Notes: generated by a model from the letters alone, not told the origin. DNA of 64,000 nucleotides from Yersinia nurmii (GCF_001112925.1 NZ_CPYD01000001.1:496001-560000); one strand, 5' to 3'; positions 9,499-19,904 are shown, counted from the stretch's first letter. Translations and numbers: made by a program.

Positions 9499-9532
9499 CT
9501 GTCAACCATTCCATGGTTAATTTAGTTTACAA
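9499..9532. promoter_or_regulatory. BirA bio operator between bioB and bioA
   Basis: CTGTCAACC and AGTTTACAA are separated by 16 nt. This matches the known BirA operator layout TTGTAAACC-N16-GGTTTACAA with few mismatches and the same spacing as E. coli. Biotinyl-AMP-bound BirA would repress both bioA and bioBFCD from this single site. Confidence 0.88.
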
Positions 9533-9541
9533 CAGATCCTT

Positions 9542-10813
9542 ATGACACCTTCCGATCTTGCCTTTGACCAACGCCACATCTGGCATCCTTACACCTCAAT
9601 GACTCAGCCGCTACCGTGTTATCCAGTAGTCTCTGCCAGTGGCGTCGAACTACAATTATCCGATGGCCGGCTGCTTATTGATGGCATGTCGTCGTGGTGG
9701 GCTGCCATACAGGGTTATAACCATCCACGGTTGAATCAGGCGGTTACTGAGCAACTAGGGATAATGTCTCATGTGATGTTCGGCGGTATTACTCATCCGG
9801 CGGCTGTTGCGCTGTGCAGACAATTGGTCGCCATGACTCCCGATACGCTGGAATGCGTATTTTTAGCCGATTCAGGCTCGGTGGCCGTGGAAGTCGCATT
9901 GAAGATGGCGTTGCAGTATTGGCAGGCCAAAGGAGAGAGACGTCAGCGTATTTTGACGCTGCGCCACGGTTATCACGGCGATACTTTTGGCGCGATGTCG
10001 GTGTGCGATCCGCAAAACTCCATGCATAGCCTGTATGAAGGTTATCTGGCTAATCATCTGTTTGCTGACGCGCCGCAGTGCCGTTTCGATGAAGAGTGGA
10101 ATCCAGACGATATCCACGATTTTTCCCACAAAATCGAACAATATAACGGCGAAATTGCCGCCGTTATTCTCGAACCCATCGTGCAGGGTGCCGGAGGGAT
10201 GCGGATTTATCATCCGGCTTATTTGCGTGAAGTTAGAGCTTTGTGCGATCGATACCATATTTTGCTGATTGCTGACGAAATCGCCACTGGCTTTGGGCGC
10301 ACCGGCAAGCTATTTGCCTGCGAACACGCGGAAATCGTGCCGGATATTCTTTGTCTCGGCAAAGCCCTCACCGGCGGCTATATGACACTTTCCGCTACGT
10401 TAACCACCCGTCAGGTCGCTGAAACTATCAGTAATGGTGATGCCGGTTGCTTTATGCATGGGCCAACCTTTATGGGGAATCCGCTGGCCTGCGCCGTGGC
10501 GGTAGCGAATTTGGCTTTGCTGGCAGACAACCACTGGCAACAGCAGGTGCAAAGCATCGAAGCACAATTACAGCGTGAATTATTGCCGCTGGCCGCGATG
10601 CCTGGCGTTGCCGATGTGCGAGTGCTAGGAGCAATAGGCGTGGTCGAAATGGAAAACGCGGTTAATGTGGCACGTTTACAGCGCGGCTTTGTCGAACGGG
10701 GCGTATGGATTCGACCCTTTGGCAAACTGATTTACCTGATGCCGCCGTATATTATTCAGCCGGAACAACTTACCCGTCTAACCCAAGCGATTATCGCGGC
10801 CATCGCAGAATAA
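9542..10813 (+). CDS. bioA: Adenosylmethionine-8-amino-7-oxononanoate aminotransferase
   Basis: BioA transfers the amino group of SAM to 8-amino-7-oxononanoate to give diaminopelargonate. It is a class III aminotransferase: the PLP lysine is in [11 protein letters not shown], the aspartate in [15 protein letters not shown], and the substrate-side motif [13 protein letters not shown] is near the N-terminus. Length 423 is close to E. coli (429). It is transcribed alone, divergent from bioB and only about 10 nt from the BirA operator. Confidence 0.96.
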   Translation: MTPSDLAFDQRHIWHPYTSMTQPLPCYPVVSASGVELQLSDGRLLIDGMSSWWAAIQGYNHPRLNQAVTEQLGIMSHVMFGGITHPAAVALCRQLVAMTPDTLECVFLADSGSVAVEVALKMALQYWQAKGERRQRILTLRHGYHGDTFGAMSVCDPQNSMHSLYEGYLANHLFADAPQCRFDEEWNPDDIHDFSHKIEQYNGEIAAVILEPIVQGAGGMRIYHPAYLREVRALCDRYHILLIADEIATGFGRTGKLFACEHAEIVPDILCLGKALTGGYMTLSATLTTRQVAETISNGDAGCFMHGPTFMGNPLACAVAVANLALLADNHWQQQVQSIEAQLQRELLPLAAMPGVADVRVLGAIGVVEMENAVNVARLQRGFVERGVWIRPFGKLIYLMPPYIIQPEQLTRLTQAIIAAIAE

Positions 10814-10830
10814 GCCGGTTTATTGGCATT

Positions 10831-10865
10831 AAAAAAGCAGCGACCTATTTACAGAGCGCTGCTTT
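10831..10865. terminator. Bidirectional terminator between bioA and pgl
   Basis: AAAGCAGCG (10834-10842) pairs with CGCTGCTTT (10857-10865) around a 14-nt loop. Read on the minus strand the stem is followed by a six-T run, which fits the 3' end of pgl; on the plus strand it follows bioA. Confidence 0.8.
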
Positions 10866-10922
10866 ATCATTTGTTTCTCAACCCGTTATTACACTGATAA
10901 CAGACTGAAATCTAAAGATGGA

Positions 10923-11927
10923 TTATCCATGTTTAGGCGTCAGAATACTCACCCACATCGGGCCTTTACCCACCGGATAACGCCCTAGCGTCGTTAATTG
11001 TCCCTTTGCCGGGTCAATCCGACACACTTCGATATGATCGGATTTTTGACCGGACGCAATCAGGAACTGGCCACGATTATCGATATTAAAGCCGCGAGGC
11101 TGTGCTTCCGTCAGATGATGACCAACCAGAGAAATTACACTGCCGTCCTCAGAAACGCTGAAAATACCCAGCAGGCTGGCGGTGCGGTCGCTGATATATA
11201 AATAACGACCATCCGGTGTGATATGAATATCTGCCGCCCAGCGAGTATCAGCAAAATCGGCTGGCATCGCATCCAGCGTCTGAACCATTCGGTATTGCTG
11301 ACCGTTATCTTCAATCTGAAACACATCAACCGTACCGTTTAGCTCATTCACACAGTAAGCCACTTTATGGTTAGGGTGGAATGCCATATGACGTGGGCCA
11401 GCGCCAGCTGCGGTGGAAACACCCATCTGATCGTGTGGGGTCAATTTACCGTTTAAGCTCAGATCGAACAGACGGATGCGGTCTTCTTTCAGGCAAGGGA
11501 CTAACAGAATCTGGTTAGTAGGATCGATATTGGCTGAATGCGGTGCGGTCAAGCCATCGATTTGTTGAATCGGTGCTTGCACATGGCCGTGTTCATCAAT
11601 AGGGCTGACGCTAACGCAGTTGAAACTGTAGGACGCCGAGAACAGAAAACGACCTTGTAAATCGGTAGAAATATGCGTCGGGCTGCCGGGCAACGGTGCC
11701 ATACTCACTTCCTGCAATTGACCATCAGCAGCAATGCGATAAGTGACAATGCCAAAATCTGGGCGCACGCCTACGTACAAATGGCGCTGGTCGGGGCTTA
11801 TCGCCATTGGCTGTACCTGCCCCGGCACGTCAACGGTTTGCAGCAGCGTTAAAGCCCCTGCCGTATCCAATTGCCAGACGTGGATCTGCTGGCTGTCTGG
11901 GCTTGCCACATAAACCACTTGATTCAT
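10923..11927 (-). CDS. pgl: 6-phosphogluconolactonase (YbhE-type, beta-propeller)
   Basis: Pgl hydrolyses 6-phosphogluconolactone in the oxidative pentose phosphate pathway. This is the lactonase-beta-propeller type, with repeated blades such as [16 protein letters not shown] and [17 protein letters not shown]. Length 334 agrees with E. coli Pgl (331). No signal peptide is seen, consistent with a cytosolic enzyme. It is convergent with bioA across a shared terminator and divergent from ybhA. Confidence 0.93.
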   Translation of the reverse strand: MNQVVYVASPDSQQIHVWQLDTAGALTLLQTVDVPGQVQPMAISPDQRHLYVGVRPDFGIVTYRIAADGQLQEVSMAPLPGSPTHISTDLQGRFLFSASYSFNCVSVSPIDEHGHVQAPIQQIDGLTAPHSANIDPTNQILLVPCLKEDRIRLFDLSLNGKLTPHDQMGVSTAAGAGPRHMAFHPNHKVAYCVNELNGTVDVFQIEDNGQQYRMVQTLDAMPADFADTRWAADIHITPDGRYLYISDRTASLLGIFSVSEDGSVISLVGHHLTEAQPRGFNIDNRGQFLIASGQKSDHIEVCRIDPAKGQLTTLGRYPVGKGPMWVSILTPKHG

Positions 11928-12265
11928 CGCTACTCCTTAATCATGCATGCTAGTCAAATTATTGCCGTGACGCGGCTAACTGAATCCTAGCTTACCTGAC
12001 CGGGCAGGCATAACAACTTTCAGCAGCAGAACAACGGTTTTGGCAAAATAACCCTCGTTTTAACAGAATAATCCCTCAGGCCAACTAACGATTCTCTGTC
12101 ACTATCACGGCTTACTTACCCTGCCGCTGCGTTTACGGATTGATTAGGTGTGCGCTCTGATCGCCAGAATGGTCAGGAAATCAACCTGTTCAGTTTAATC
12201 CCTCACCTATCCGGTGTAACATCGGTTCAATGTGTATGACTCATCGACTAAATAATGAGACCGCT
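11928..12265. other. Divergent promoter region of pgl and ybhA; nothing further recognised
   Basis: About 340 nt between the divergent pgl and ybhA starts. I see no small gene, repeat or named operator here. Confidence 0.5.
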
Positions 12266-13087
12266 ATGACCTATCGCGTAATTGCTCTGGATTTGGACGG
12301 CACCCTATTAGATCATCAGAAACGTATCCTGCCAGAATCGCTCGCAGCATTGGCTGACGCTCGCGCTGCCGGAGTGAAAGTGGTGGTGGTGACAGGCCGC
12401 CATCATGTGGCAATTCACCCGTTTTATCAGGCTTTGGCGCTAGATACACCAGCCATTTGCTGCAATGGAACCTATCTCTACGATTATCAGGCGAAACAGG
12501 TGCTAGCTTCAGATCCGCTATCAGCTCAACAGGCGGTTCAGGTGATTCAGCTACTGGATCACGCTGAGATTCATGGTCTGATGTACGTGGATGACGCCAT
12601 GCTGTATCAGCATCTTAACGGCCACGTTAGCCGCTCAATTAACTGGGCCGGAAATTTACCCGAACATCAGCGCCCGACGATCGTGCATGTGGATAGCCTA
12701 CACGACGCGGCTCACAGCGTCAGTTCCATCTGGAAATTCGCCACTTCCCACGCCGATACCAACAAACTGCAAGCTTTCGCCACTATGGTGGAAGACGAAT
12801 TGGGTCTGGCCTGCGAATGGTCGTGGCACGATCAGGTGGATATTGCGCAGGCGGGCAATAGCAAAGGCAAACGTCTGCAACAATGGGTTGAATCTCAAGG
12901 AATGAGCATGAAGGACGTAATTGCCTTCGGCGATAACTTTAACGATTTGAGTATGCTGGAAGCCGCCGGTTTGGGCGTGGCAATGGGTAACAGCGCCGAT
13001 GCCATTAAACAGCGTGCCGATCTAGTGATCTCGGATAACGAGCAGCCGGGTATCGCCGCTGCCATTCGTCAGCATGTATTAGCGTGA
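12266..13087 (+). CDS. ybhA: HAD-family sugar/pyridoxal phosphate phosphatase YbhA
   Basis: A Cof-type HAD hydrolase; E. coli YbhA dephosphorylates pyridoxal phosphate and sugar phosphates. Motif I is DLDGTLLD, motif II VVVTGRHH, the lysine motif is GNSKGKRL, and motif IV is FGDNFNDLSML. I start at MTYRVIALD (12266); the 12 residues upstream in the same frame are not part of the family. Length 273 matches E. coli (272). It converges with modC across a short hairpin terminator. Confidence 0.92.
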   Translation: MTYRVIALDLDGTLLDHQKRILPESLAALADARAAGVKVVVVTGRHHVAIHPFYQALALDTPAICCNGTYLYDYQAKQVLASDPLSAQQAVQVIQLLDHAEIHGLMYVDDAMLYQHLNGHVSRSINWAGNLPEHQRPTIVHVDSLHDAAHSVSSIWKFATSHADTNKLQAFATMVEDELGLACEWSWHDQVDIAQAGNSKGKRLQQWVESQGMSMKDVIAFGDNFNDLSMLEAAGLGVAMGNSADAIKQRADLVISDNEQPGIAAAIRQHVLA

Positions 13088-13118
13088 CGCGTTTGGAAAT
13101 GCAGAATTGATTCATCAA

Positions 13119-13140
13119 AAGGCTCCAATTATGGAGCCTT
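13119..13140. terminator. Hairpin terminator between ybhA and modC
   Basis: AAGGCTCC and GGAGCCTT are perfect 8-bp arms with a 6-nt loop, placed between the convergent 3' ends of ybhA and modC. On the minus strand the stem is followed by TTTT. Confidence 0.75.
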
Positions 13141-13190
13141 CTCGCTGATAAATGCCGTAGGAAAATCGAGCGTGGGCAACAAACTGCCCG

Positions 13191-14258
13191 TTATTCCCCT
13201 TTACGGTTAAACGCAACGCTTTTGATCTGAGCGTACACCCACTGACCCGGTTTTAGCGCCAGTTCATCTCGCGCCCACGGAGTAATTCGCGCCCATAGCC
13301 ACTGATCGCCGACCGCAAGCTTGACATCAACCTGACCGTCTACGTCTAGACATTCCGCCACTTTTGCCGGAATAATATTGCGAATACTGCTGTTATGCGG
13401 CGGTTGTAACACCAAAGACACATCGGCGGCGTTGATTTTAATCCTCAGCATACTGTCCAGCTCGGCGTCCACATGGCCCACCCACAAACGCTGATCGCCC
13501 AATGCCAACGCGGTCATCGCGTAACGCTCATGATGGCCAATCACCGCCACTCGCAGGATGCTGCTTGGTTCTTCTCGTTGTAACCAAGGGCGCAAAACGC
13601 TACTGGCCCAGACCTCCTCTAAACCGCCGACTGCGCGCACTTTTCCTGCATCCATAACCACCACCCGATCCGCCAGGCGTAGAATCTCATCCATGCTATG
13701 GCTGACGTACAGAATGGGAATATTGACGTCCTGAGCCAAACGTTCCAGATAAGGCAATAACTCGCGCTTACGCGGTAAATCCAGCGAGGCTAAAGGCTCA
13801 TCCATCAACAGCAACTCTGGTGCAGTCAGCAAAGCGCGACCAATCGCCACACGCTGTTTTTCACCCCCGGATAAAGTCATGGGAAAGCGGGATAATAACG
13901 GCGAGATTCCCAATAGATTCACGATGGTGTCGAACTGGGAACGCATCGATGCCGCCATGCCGTATTGCAAATTACCTCGTACCCGATAATGCGGGAACAG
14001 GCGTGCATCCTGAAACACATAGCCGACTTTACGTTTTTCTGGTGGTAAATAGATCTGTTTTTCCGCATCCACCAGCACCCGACCGTTCAGAACAACTCGG
14101 CCTTGCTGCGGCTTAGTTAACCCACCCACCACGTTAATCAGCGAGGTTTTTCCCGCGCCGGACAGCCCAAAAATGGCCGTAATGCCCTGCGCGGGCAGTT
14201 CGGCGTTGACCCGCAGATTCAAGTCGCCCAGTTGCTGGCTAAAATCCAGTTCTAACAT
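13191..14258 (-). CDS. modC: Molybdate ABC transporter ATP-binding protein
   Basis: ModC powers molybdate import by ModAB. Walker A is GLSGAGKT, the signature is [16 protein letters not shown], and Walker B is LLLMDEP. A C-terminal TOBE/Mop domain from about residue 290 ([13 protein letters not shown] onward) can bind molybdate. Length 355 matches E. coli (352). It overlaps modB by 7 nt and ends the modABC operon. Confidence 0.96.
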   Translation of the reverse strand: MLELDFSQQLGDLNLRVNAELPAQGITAIFGLSGAGKTSLINVVGGLTKPQQGRVVLNGRVLVDAEKQIYLPPEKRKVGYVFQDARLFPHYRVRGNLQYGMAASMRSQFDTIVNLLGISPLLSRFPMTLSGGEKQRVAIGRALLTAPELLLMDEPLASLDLPRKRELLPYLERLAQDVNIPILYVSHSMDEILRLADRVVVMDAGKVRAVGGLEEVWASSVLRPWLQREEPSSILRVAVIGHHERYAMTALALGDQRLWVGHVDAELDSMLRIKINAADVSLVLQPPHNSSIRNIIPAKVAECLDVDGQVDVKLAVGDQWLWARITPWARDELALKPGQWVYAQIKSVAFNRKGE

Positions 14259-14947
14259 GCCGCCCCCATGCGTTTTTTACCCCAACGCGCCAACCATTCA
14301 GAGAGCAGCAGTGAAACCAGCGACAGTAGAATAGCGATCACACATAGCCGCGCCGCAGCCGCTTCGGCGCCCGGCGTTTCGATCAAAGTATACATGGCCA
14401 GCGGGATAGTTCGGGTTTGCCCTGGAATATTGGATACAAAGGTGATTGTGGCGCCGAATTCCCCCAGTGAACGAGCAAATGCCAGCACCGTTCCGGCAAT
14501 CACTCCGGGTAGAGAAAGTGGCAGCGTGATAGTGAAAAAGACCCGCCACGGATTGGCACCTAACGTTCGAGCGGCCAGTTCCAGTCGAGTATCCACCGCT
14601 TCCAGCGCCAGCCGAATAGCTCGCACCATCAGTGGGAAGGCAACCACCGCCGAGGCCAGTGCCGCACCGCGCCAGCTAAAGCTGAAATTAATGCCAAACC
14701 AACTATATAGCCATTCGCCTATCACACCGCGTCGCCCCATACTGATCAGCAATAAATAGCCAATGACCACCGGCGGCAACACCAGTGGCAAATGAATAAT
14801 ACTGTCTAACAGTGACTTACCGGGGAAACGGCAGCGGACTAAAATCCATGCCATCAGAATGCCTAACGGCAGACTACAGGCGACAGCGACGCCCGAAACT
14901 TTCAGGCTGAGCACTATTGCCTGCCATTCATACTCACTCAATATCAT
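14252..14947 (-). CDS. modB: Molybdate ABC transporter permease
   Basis: ModB is the inner-membrane permease, with about five hydrophobic segments and the EAA loop ([20 protein letters not shown]) that docks to ModC. Length 231 is typical (E. coli 229). The start shares one base with the modA stop, and the 3' end overlaps modC. Confidence 0.96.
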   Translation of the reverse strand: MILSEYEWQAIVLSLKVSGVAVACSLPLGILMAWILVRCRFPGKSLLDSIIHLPLVLPPVVIGYLLLISMGRRGVIGEWLYSWFGINFSFSWRGAALASAVVAFPLMVRAIRLALEAVDTRLELAARTLGANPWRVFFTITLPLSLPGVIAGTVLAFARSLGEFGATITFVSNIPGQTRTIPLAMYTLIETPGAEAAAARLCVIAILLSLVSLLLSEWLARWGKKRMGAAC

Positions 14948-15717
14948 TAGCGTGGGGTAAATCCATAACGTTTGAAAACAGCCGCCGCTTCTGGGCCTTT
15001 CAGATAATCATAAAAAGCGCTAACCGTGGCGTTCTCATGGCCTTTGACAATTGCCATTGGGTATTCAACCGGCTTATGACTTTGCTCCGGGAATACACCC
15101 ACAACTTTCACTTTGTTACTGGCTATAGCGTCAGAGCCGTAAACAATACCCAAAGGCGCTTCTGCGCGCTCAACCAATGCCATCGCGCTACGCACGTTGT
15201 TGGCACGAGCCATTTCCGGGGAGAGAGTTGTCCAGGCACCTAAATATTCCAATGCTTCTTTTGCATAAATTCCGGCGGGTACATGATCCGGATCGCCCAC
15301 AGCCAGACGACCGCCGTCTAACAATTTTTTCCATTCAGTTTGTTTATCGATGGAGATTTTATCCATTTTGCTGTCTTTTGGCGCAATCAGCACCAATTCA
15401 TTACCGAGCAAAGTGTAGCGGGTATTATCAACAATTTGCTTCTTATCAATGGCATAATCCATCCACTGCTGATCGGCAGAGATAAACAGATCGGCGGGCG
15501 CGCCCTGCTCAATTTGACGTGCCAGCGTAGATGAAGACGCATAGGAAGCCACCACGTCGACATTTTTCTCTTTATGATATTGACTGGAAATGTCTTGTAG
15601 CGCATTGGTCAGAGAAGCTGCAGCGAAGACGGTGATATTTTCAGCCGCCGCGGCTTGTCCAGACAGCGTTGCAACCACAACCGCACCAACGGCCCATTTA
15701 CCCCATTGTTTTTCCAT
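14947..15717 (-). CDS. modA: Periplasmic molybdate-binding protein
   Basis: ModA captures molybdate or tungstate in the periplasm. A Sec signal peptide (about 24 residues, ending QAAAA) is followed by ITVFAAASLTNALQDI, the typical ModA start whose serines contact the oxyanion. Length 256 matches E. coli (257). A ModE operator lies 20-50 nt upstream, so the operon is repressed when molybdate is plentiful. Confidence 0.96.
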   Translation of the reverse strand: MEKQWGKWAVGAVVVATLSGQAAAAENITVFAAASLTNALQDISSQYHKEKNVDVVASYASSSTLARQIEQGAPADLFISADQQWMDYAIDKKQIVDNTRYTLLGNELVLIAPKDSKMDKISIDKQTEWKKLLDGGRLAVGDPDHVPAGIYAKEALEYLGAWTTLSPEMARANNVRSAMALVERAEAPLGIVYGSDAIASNKVKVVGVFPEQSHKPVEYPMAIVKGHENATVSAFYDYLKGPEAAAVFKRYGFTPR

Positions 15718-15737
15718 TTTCTGCTCCGAGTGAACAT

Positions 15738-15765
15738 ATCGTTATGTAATAAATAATATAACGTA
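15738..15765. promoter_or_regulatory. ModE operator upstream of modA
   Basis: CGTTAT (15740-15745) and ATAACG (15758-15763) are arms of an inverted repeat with a 12-nt AT-rich centre, set in ATCGTTATGTA...AATATAACGTA. This agrees with the ModE box known from E. coli modA. The modE gene lies nearby. Confidence 0.85.
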
Positions 15766-15875
15766 AGCAGATAATAGGGTCATGCAGTTTATCGGCAAGC
15801 TGTGACAGATCTTGAGTTGTTAGCGATCGGGCAGAAATAATGGCAGAAACAACGTGGGATAACAGAAACGAAAAC

Positions 15876-15949
15876 GCCCGGTTGAAACCCTTTCGTTTAA
15901 CGGCCGCAACTTGTGCAACATCTAAACCAACTGGGGAAATCAACCGGGC
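15876..15949 (-). terminator. Extended stem-loop downstream of acrZ
   Basis: GCCCGGTTGA and TCAACCGGGC are perfect 10-bp arms enclosing 54 nt that can fold further. On the minus strand it follows acrZ and is followed by a T-rich tract (GTTTTCGTTTCTGTT), so it probably ends the acrZ transcript before the modA promoter. The large loop is unusual for a simple terminator. Confidence 0.6.
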
Positions 15950-16003
15950 ATTCTGAATTTTAGGTCGCTGCGAAGAAAGACTCAACGCAGAAGGAGCATG
16001 TCA

Positions 16004-16141
16004 TTAGCCCCGTTCTTTTCCGTGGCCTGCTTTGGAGATGACGTTAAACACCTCACCTAAACCATAAATCAGACCCAAGATTACGGCCATGACCACCGGT
16101 ACCATAACCACGGCAAAGACCAAACTTTTCAATAATTCCAC
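16004..16141 (-). CDS. acrZ: AcrZ, small membrane partner of the AcrAB-TolC efflux pump
   Basis: A 45-residue protein with a GTG start reads [20 protein letters not shown] followed by [19 protein letters not shown] and a charged tail. This closely matches E. coli AcrZ (49 residues), a single-helix inner-membrane protein that binds AcrB and changes its drug preference. GAGG lies 8-9 nt before the GTG. As in E. coli the gene sits between modE and modA on the modA strand. It is easily missed because of its size and start codon. Confidence 0.9.
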   Translation of the reverse strand: MELLKSLVFAVVMVPVVMAVILGLIYGLGEVFNVISKAGHGKERG

Positions 16142-16332
16142 GATGGTAGCCTCATTTAACTGCTCGTTGAGCGGTATACTACACCACTTTCAATAATTCA
16201 CTTTAAACCATATTCAAAGTGAATAAGCCCTATTATTTTAGCAACTGACAAAAAAATGTAACCAGCCAAAAGTGCGATTTGCCCCCCCGCGCGCCAATCG
16301 GTAACAATGGCGCTTTTACTGCCGGAGCCAAA

Positions 16333-17130
16333 ATGACCATGCAAGCCGAAATTCTTCTTACGCTAAAGCTTCAGCAGCGACTTTTTGCTGACCCACGCCG
16401 CATCGCCCTGCTCAAGCAGGTCAGGTTGACAGGTTCCATCAGTCAGGGAGCCAAGTTGGCGGGCATTAGCTATAAAAGTGCCTGGGATGCCATCAATGAA
16501 ATGAATACCCTGGCCGAAGAAACGCTGGTGGATCGCGCAACTGGAGGGAAAGGCGGTGGCGGCGCGCGTTTAACCCGTTATGGCGAGCGCTTGATTCAAC
16601 TTTATGAATTACTCGAGCAAATTCAGCAAAAAGCTTTCGATACCCTGAAAGATGATGCACTGCCGCTGGACAGCCTGCTGGCAGCCATTTCCCGCTTCTC
16701 CTTACAAACCAGCGCCCGCAATCAGTTCTTTGGCACGGTCACTGAACGGGATCATCATCAGGTTCAGCAACACGTCAATATTCTACTGGCAGATGGAAAA
16801 ACTCGTCTTTCCGCCGCCGTTACTCAACAAAGCGCCGATCGTCTGCAACTGACGACAGGTAAAGAGGTACTGGCGCTGATTAAGGCCCCTTGGGTGAAAT
16901 TAGCCACCGATCAGGCGCTGGCAGGAGCAGCAGACAACTCATTGCCTGGCATCGTCGCCAGCATAGAGCCAGGAAGCGATTACAGTGAAGTGATTGTCAC
17001 CCTTCACGGCGGAGCCAGTTTATGCTCCACCTTATCCAATCAAGAGTTACATAAACTGAATCTACATAAAGGTACGCAAGTTATCGCCCAATTCAATGCA
17101 GATCGGGTCATTATCGCCACACTTTGTTAA
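16333..17130 (+). CDS. modE: Molybdate-responsive transcriptional regulator ModE
   Basis: ModE represses modABC and activates molybdoenzyme genes when it binds molybdate. It has an N-terminal winged helix (SISQGAKLAGISYKSAWDAI, then GGKGGGGARLT) and two C-terminal Mop domains containing SARNQFFG and VIVTLHGG. I start at the ATG of MTMQAEILL because GGAG lies 5 nt upstream; MQAEILL, two codons later, is the E. coli start. Length 265 against 262. Confidence 0.95.
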   Translation: MTMQAEILLTLKLQQRLFADPRRIALLKQVRLTGSISQGAKLAGISYKSAWDAINEMNTLAEETLVDRATGGKGGGGARLTRYGERLIQLYELLEQIQQKAFDTLKDDALPLDSLLAAISRFSLQTSARNQFFGTVTERDHHQVQQHVNILLADGKTRLSAAVTQQSADRLQLTTGKEVLALIKAPWVKLATDQALAGAADNSLPGIVASIEPGSDYSEVIVTLHGGASLCSTLSNQELHKLNLHKGTQVIAQFNADRVIIATLC

Positions 17131-17250
17131 CACGGTTTCCTTATCTGTACGCTGCGTTCCCGGCGCAGTCGTGCAGATTTGTCATTTGACTTTCCCCACT
17201 AATCCGCTTATCCCTTAACGTATAATACGTTGCGGAAAATGGGAGAAATG

Positions 17251-18726
17251 ATGTCAGAGTTGCATATAGCGCAAGGTTGTTTTCGTTTAAACGATACCCG
17301 AACGCTGAATCTTCCAGATCTATGTATTCACTCTGGTGATAGCTGGGCCTTTGTCGGCGCTAACGGCAGCGGTAAATCAGCGTTAGCCAGAGCGATCTCC
17401 GATGAGTTAATTCTCCTGACCGGCAGTCGCATCAGCGATTTTCGACATATCGTCCGTTTATCGTTTGAGCAACTTCAGCAGTTAGTCAGCGAAGAATGGC
17501 AACGCAACAATACCGATATGCTCAGTCAGGATGAAGACGATACCGGTCGTACCACCGCGGAAATTATTCAGGATCAGGTCACCAACCCGCAGCGCTGCCA
17601 GCGGTTAGCACAGCAGTTTGGTATCGGTCATTTGTTATCTCGCCGCTTTAAATATCTTTCTACCGGCGAAACCCGCAAAACCCTGCTCTGTCAGGCACTG
17701 ATGCCACAGCCTGATATGTTGGTGCTGGATGAGCCTTTTGACGGATTGGATGTCGCCGCTCGGGAACAGTTGGCGCGACATCTGGCGGAACTGTCCGCTC
17801 AAGGCGTGACGCTGATATTAATACTCAACCGATTCGATGATATTCCTGATTTTATTCAAAAAGTGGGAGTATTGGCCGATTGCCATTTAGCCCGTTTAGG
17901 TGAACGTAAACAGGTTTTAGCCGAAGCCTTGGTTGCCCAACTGGCTCACAGTGAAAATCTGGACGGACTCTCCCTGCCGGAAGCAGAAGACCCGCAGCAA
18001 CAGCCTTCATTAACAGCAGATAACCCGTTAATTATTCTGCGAAATGGCGTGGTGGAGTACAATGATCGTCCCATTTTGCACAATCTGAGCTGGCAGGTAA
18101 ATCGCGGGGAGCACTGGCAGATTATTGGCCCAAACGGCGCGGGAAAATCCACGCTGCTTAGCCTGATTACCGGCGACCATCCGCAGGGCTACAGTAACGA
18201 TCTGACGCTGTTTGGTCGTCGTCGCGGCAGCGGAGAAACCCTTTGGGATATCAAACGCCATATCGGTTATGTCAGCAGCAGCCTGCATTTGGATTATCGC
18301 GTCAGCGCCAGCCTACGTAATGTGATTATTTCCGGTTTCTTTGATTCCATTGGTATTTATCAGTCGGTTTCCGATCGACAGCAGCGTTTGGCCGATAAAT
18401 GGTTGGCATTGGTCGGTTTGTCCGGTGCGGCCGCTGACCAGCCATTTCACAGTCTGTCATGGGGACAGCAACGGCTGGCGCTGATTGCCAGAGCCTTGGT
18501 AAAACATCCAGCTCTGTTGATATTGGATGAACCGTTACAAGGGCTAGATCCGCTGAACCGTTTGCTAGTGCGGCGTTTTATAGATGTCATGATTGGCGAA
18601 GGAGAAACCCAACTGTTATTTGTCTCTCATCACGCCGAAGACGCGCCAGTGTGCATAACGCATCGCTTGAGCTTTATTGCCGACGGCGATATTTATCGCT
18701 ACCAGTTTAGCCAACTGCCTGATTAG
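17251..18726 (+). CDS. modF: ModF, duplicated ABC ATPase of the mod locus
   Basis: ModF is a two-domain ATPase linked to the mod locus; its exact role is unclear. The first domain has Walker A GANGSGKS and a variant signature LSTGETRK; the second has GPNGAGKS and LSWGQQRLA. Both have Walker B DEP motifs. Length 491 agrees with E. coli ModF (490). I place the start at MSELHIAQG, 5 nt after GGGAG. The gap from modE is about 120 nt and contains a TATAAT (17221-17226). Confidence 0.93.
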   Translation: MSELHIAQGCFRLNDTRTLNLPDLCIHSGDSWAFVGANGSGKSALARAISDELILLTGSRISDFRHIVRLSFEQLQQLVSEEWQRNNTDMLSQDEDDTGRTTAEIIQDQVTNPQRCQRLAQQFGIGHLLSRRFKYLSTGETRKTLLCQALMPQPDMLVLDEPFDGLDVAAREQLARHLAELSAQGVTLILILNRFDDIPDFIQKVGVLADCHLARLGERKQVLAEALVAQLAHSENLDGLSLPEAEDPQQQPSLTADNPLIILRNGVVEYNDRPILHNLSWQVNRGEHWQIIGPNGAGKSTLLSLITGDHPQGYSNDLTLFGRRRGSGETLWDIKRHIGYVSSSLHLDYRVSASLRNVIISGFFDSIGIYQSVSDRQQRLADKWLALVGLSGAAADQPFHSLSWGQQRLALIARALVKHPALLILDEPLQGLDPLNRLLVRRFIDVMIGEGETQLLFVSHHAEDAPVCITHRLSFIADGDIYRYQFSQLPD

Positions 18727-18918
18727 CGCTATAACTTAAGGGCAATCGGCGCAGTTCAGACTGGCCAATCGGCTTGTCGACAACTGACCCGACCTTTTAA
18801 TCCATTTCATTATGTTATTATTTATGCCGATCAGTAGACATCGATCGGATTGACATTCAGTGCCAGGGCTGTCGGCGCTGAATCTATCACTAAATTCAAC
18901 ACATAAAGGGACTATTCT

Positions 18919-19737
18919 ATGTGGGGCGTTCTTGCTGCTTCGTTACTCTTTTTGCCATTTAACCGGATCATCGCCCTGTTACTTTTGGCTATTACTTTAG
19001 GTATTGCCACCGCGACCGGCGTACTGACCTTACCGGCCATCACCGCACTGTTGTTAATTCTGATCGCGTCGTTAGCATTGCAAAAATACCGCCAGATAAC
19101 CTGGCTGGCGGGCGGATTAGAGTTGCTATTAGTGGCGGCTTCTGTTGCGCTGTTCTTCCATTACATTCCGGGTTTCAACAATCTGAAAGTACTGGATAAA
19201 GTGCAGGTCGGGCCACTCAGCGCCCCGTTCTCAATGTATTACAATCTGGACAAAGCTCTGATTCCCTTTGTTCTGTTAAGCTGCTTGCCCGGCTTATTTG
19301 TTGCTAAAAAACATCCTTCCGTAGGGAAAGTTGGTTGGGCTGTGTTGGTGCTGGCTGTTCCCGCACTGTTGCTGCTGGCGGTGGGTTTAGGCGGCCTGAA
19401 AATCGAACTGCACACACCGGAATGGCTCGGTACTTTTGTTATCGGCAACCTGTTCTTTGTCTGTCTGGTTGAAGAAGTGCTGTTCCGCTGCTATCTGCAA
19501 CAACGTTTAAGCCAGTGGCTTGGGGCATTTCCCGCTCTGATTATTGCTTCATTACTATTCGGTGCCGCGCATTATCCCGGTGGCCCTTTGTTGATGGTCT
19601 TCGCAGCGCTAGCCGGCGTGATTTACGGTCTGGCATGGATGTGGAGTGGCCGCCTGTGGATCGCCGTTGCCTTCCATTTCGCGCTGAATCTGATGCATCT
19701 GTTGTTCTTTACCTACCCGTTGGCACTGCATCATTAG
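18919..19737 (+). CDS. CPBP-family intramembrane metalloprotease (CAAX protease-like)
   Basis: A 272-residue membrane protein with about eight hydrophobic segments. The CPBP/Abi motifs are present: EEVLFR near residues 182-187, FGAAHYPGG near 215-223 and HFALNLMH near 254-261, giving the glutamates and histidines that bind zinc. Prokaryotic members process or protect against peptides, but the substrate of this one is unknown. It stands alone between modF and galE and ends in a hairpin. The whole family signature is intact. Confidence 0.88.
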   Translation: MWGVLAASLLFLPFNRIIALLLLAITLGIATATGVLTLPAITALLLILIASLALQKYRQITWLAGGLELLLVAASVALFFHYIPGFNNLKVLDKVQVGPLSAPFSMYYNLDKALIPFVLLSCLPGLFVAKKHPSVGKVGWAVLVLAVPALLLLAVGLGGLKIELHTPEWLGTFVIGNLFFVCLVEEVLFRCYLQQRLSQWLGAFPALIIASLLFGAAHYPGGPLLMVFAALAGVIYGLAWMWSGRLWIAVAFHFALNLMHLLFFTYPLALHH

Positions 19738-19762
19738 GCAGCTCTGCCAAACTGATTTCATC

Positions 19763-19787
19763 AACCGGCAGGATACGCCTGTCGGTT
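19763..19787 (+). terminator. Hairpin after the CPBP protease gene
   Basis: AACCGGCAGG and CCTGTCGGTT pair over 10 positions (one G-T) with a 5-nt loop, 26 nt after the stop. There is no T-run, so termination is uncertain. Confidence 0.5.
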
Positions 19788-19888
19788 AGATGGATGAAAA
19801 CGTTATCATAATGCTACACTTATCTCCCCTCACTTATGCCCTTCAGGCTAACGGTTCATATAGTGTTCAATGCCTTAGTTGAGTATGA

Positions 19889-19904
19889 GTGTAAACGATT
19901 CCAT
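19889..19904. promoter_or_regulatory. External gal operator (OE)
   Basis: GTGTAAACGATTCCAT differs by one base from the E. coli gal external operator bound by GalR/GalS. It lies 76 nt before the galE start, about 110 bp from a second operator inside galE. Confidence 0.9.
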
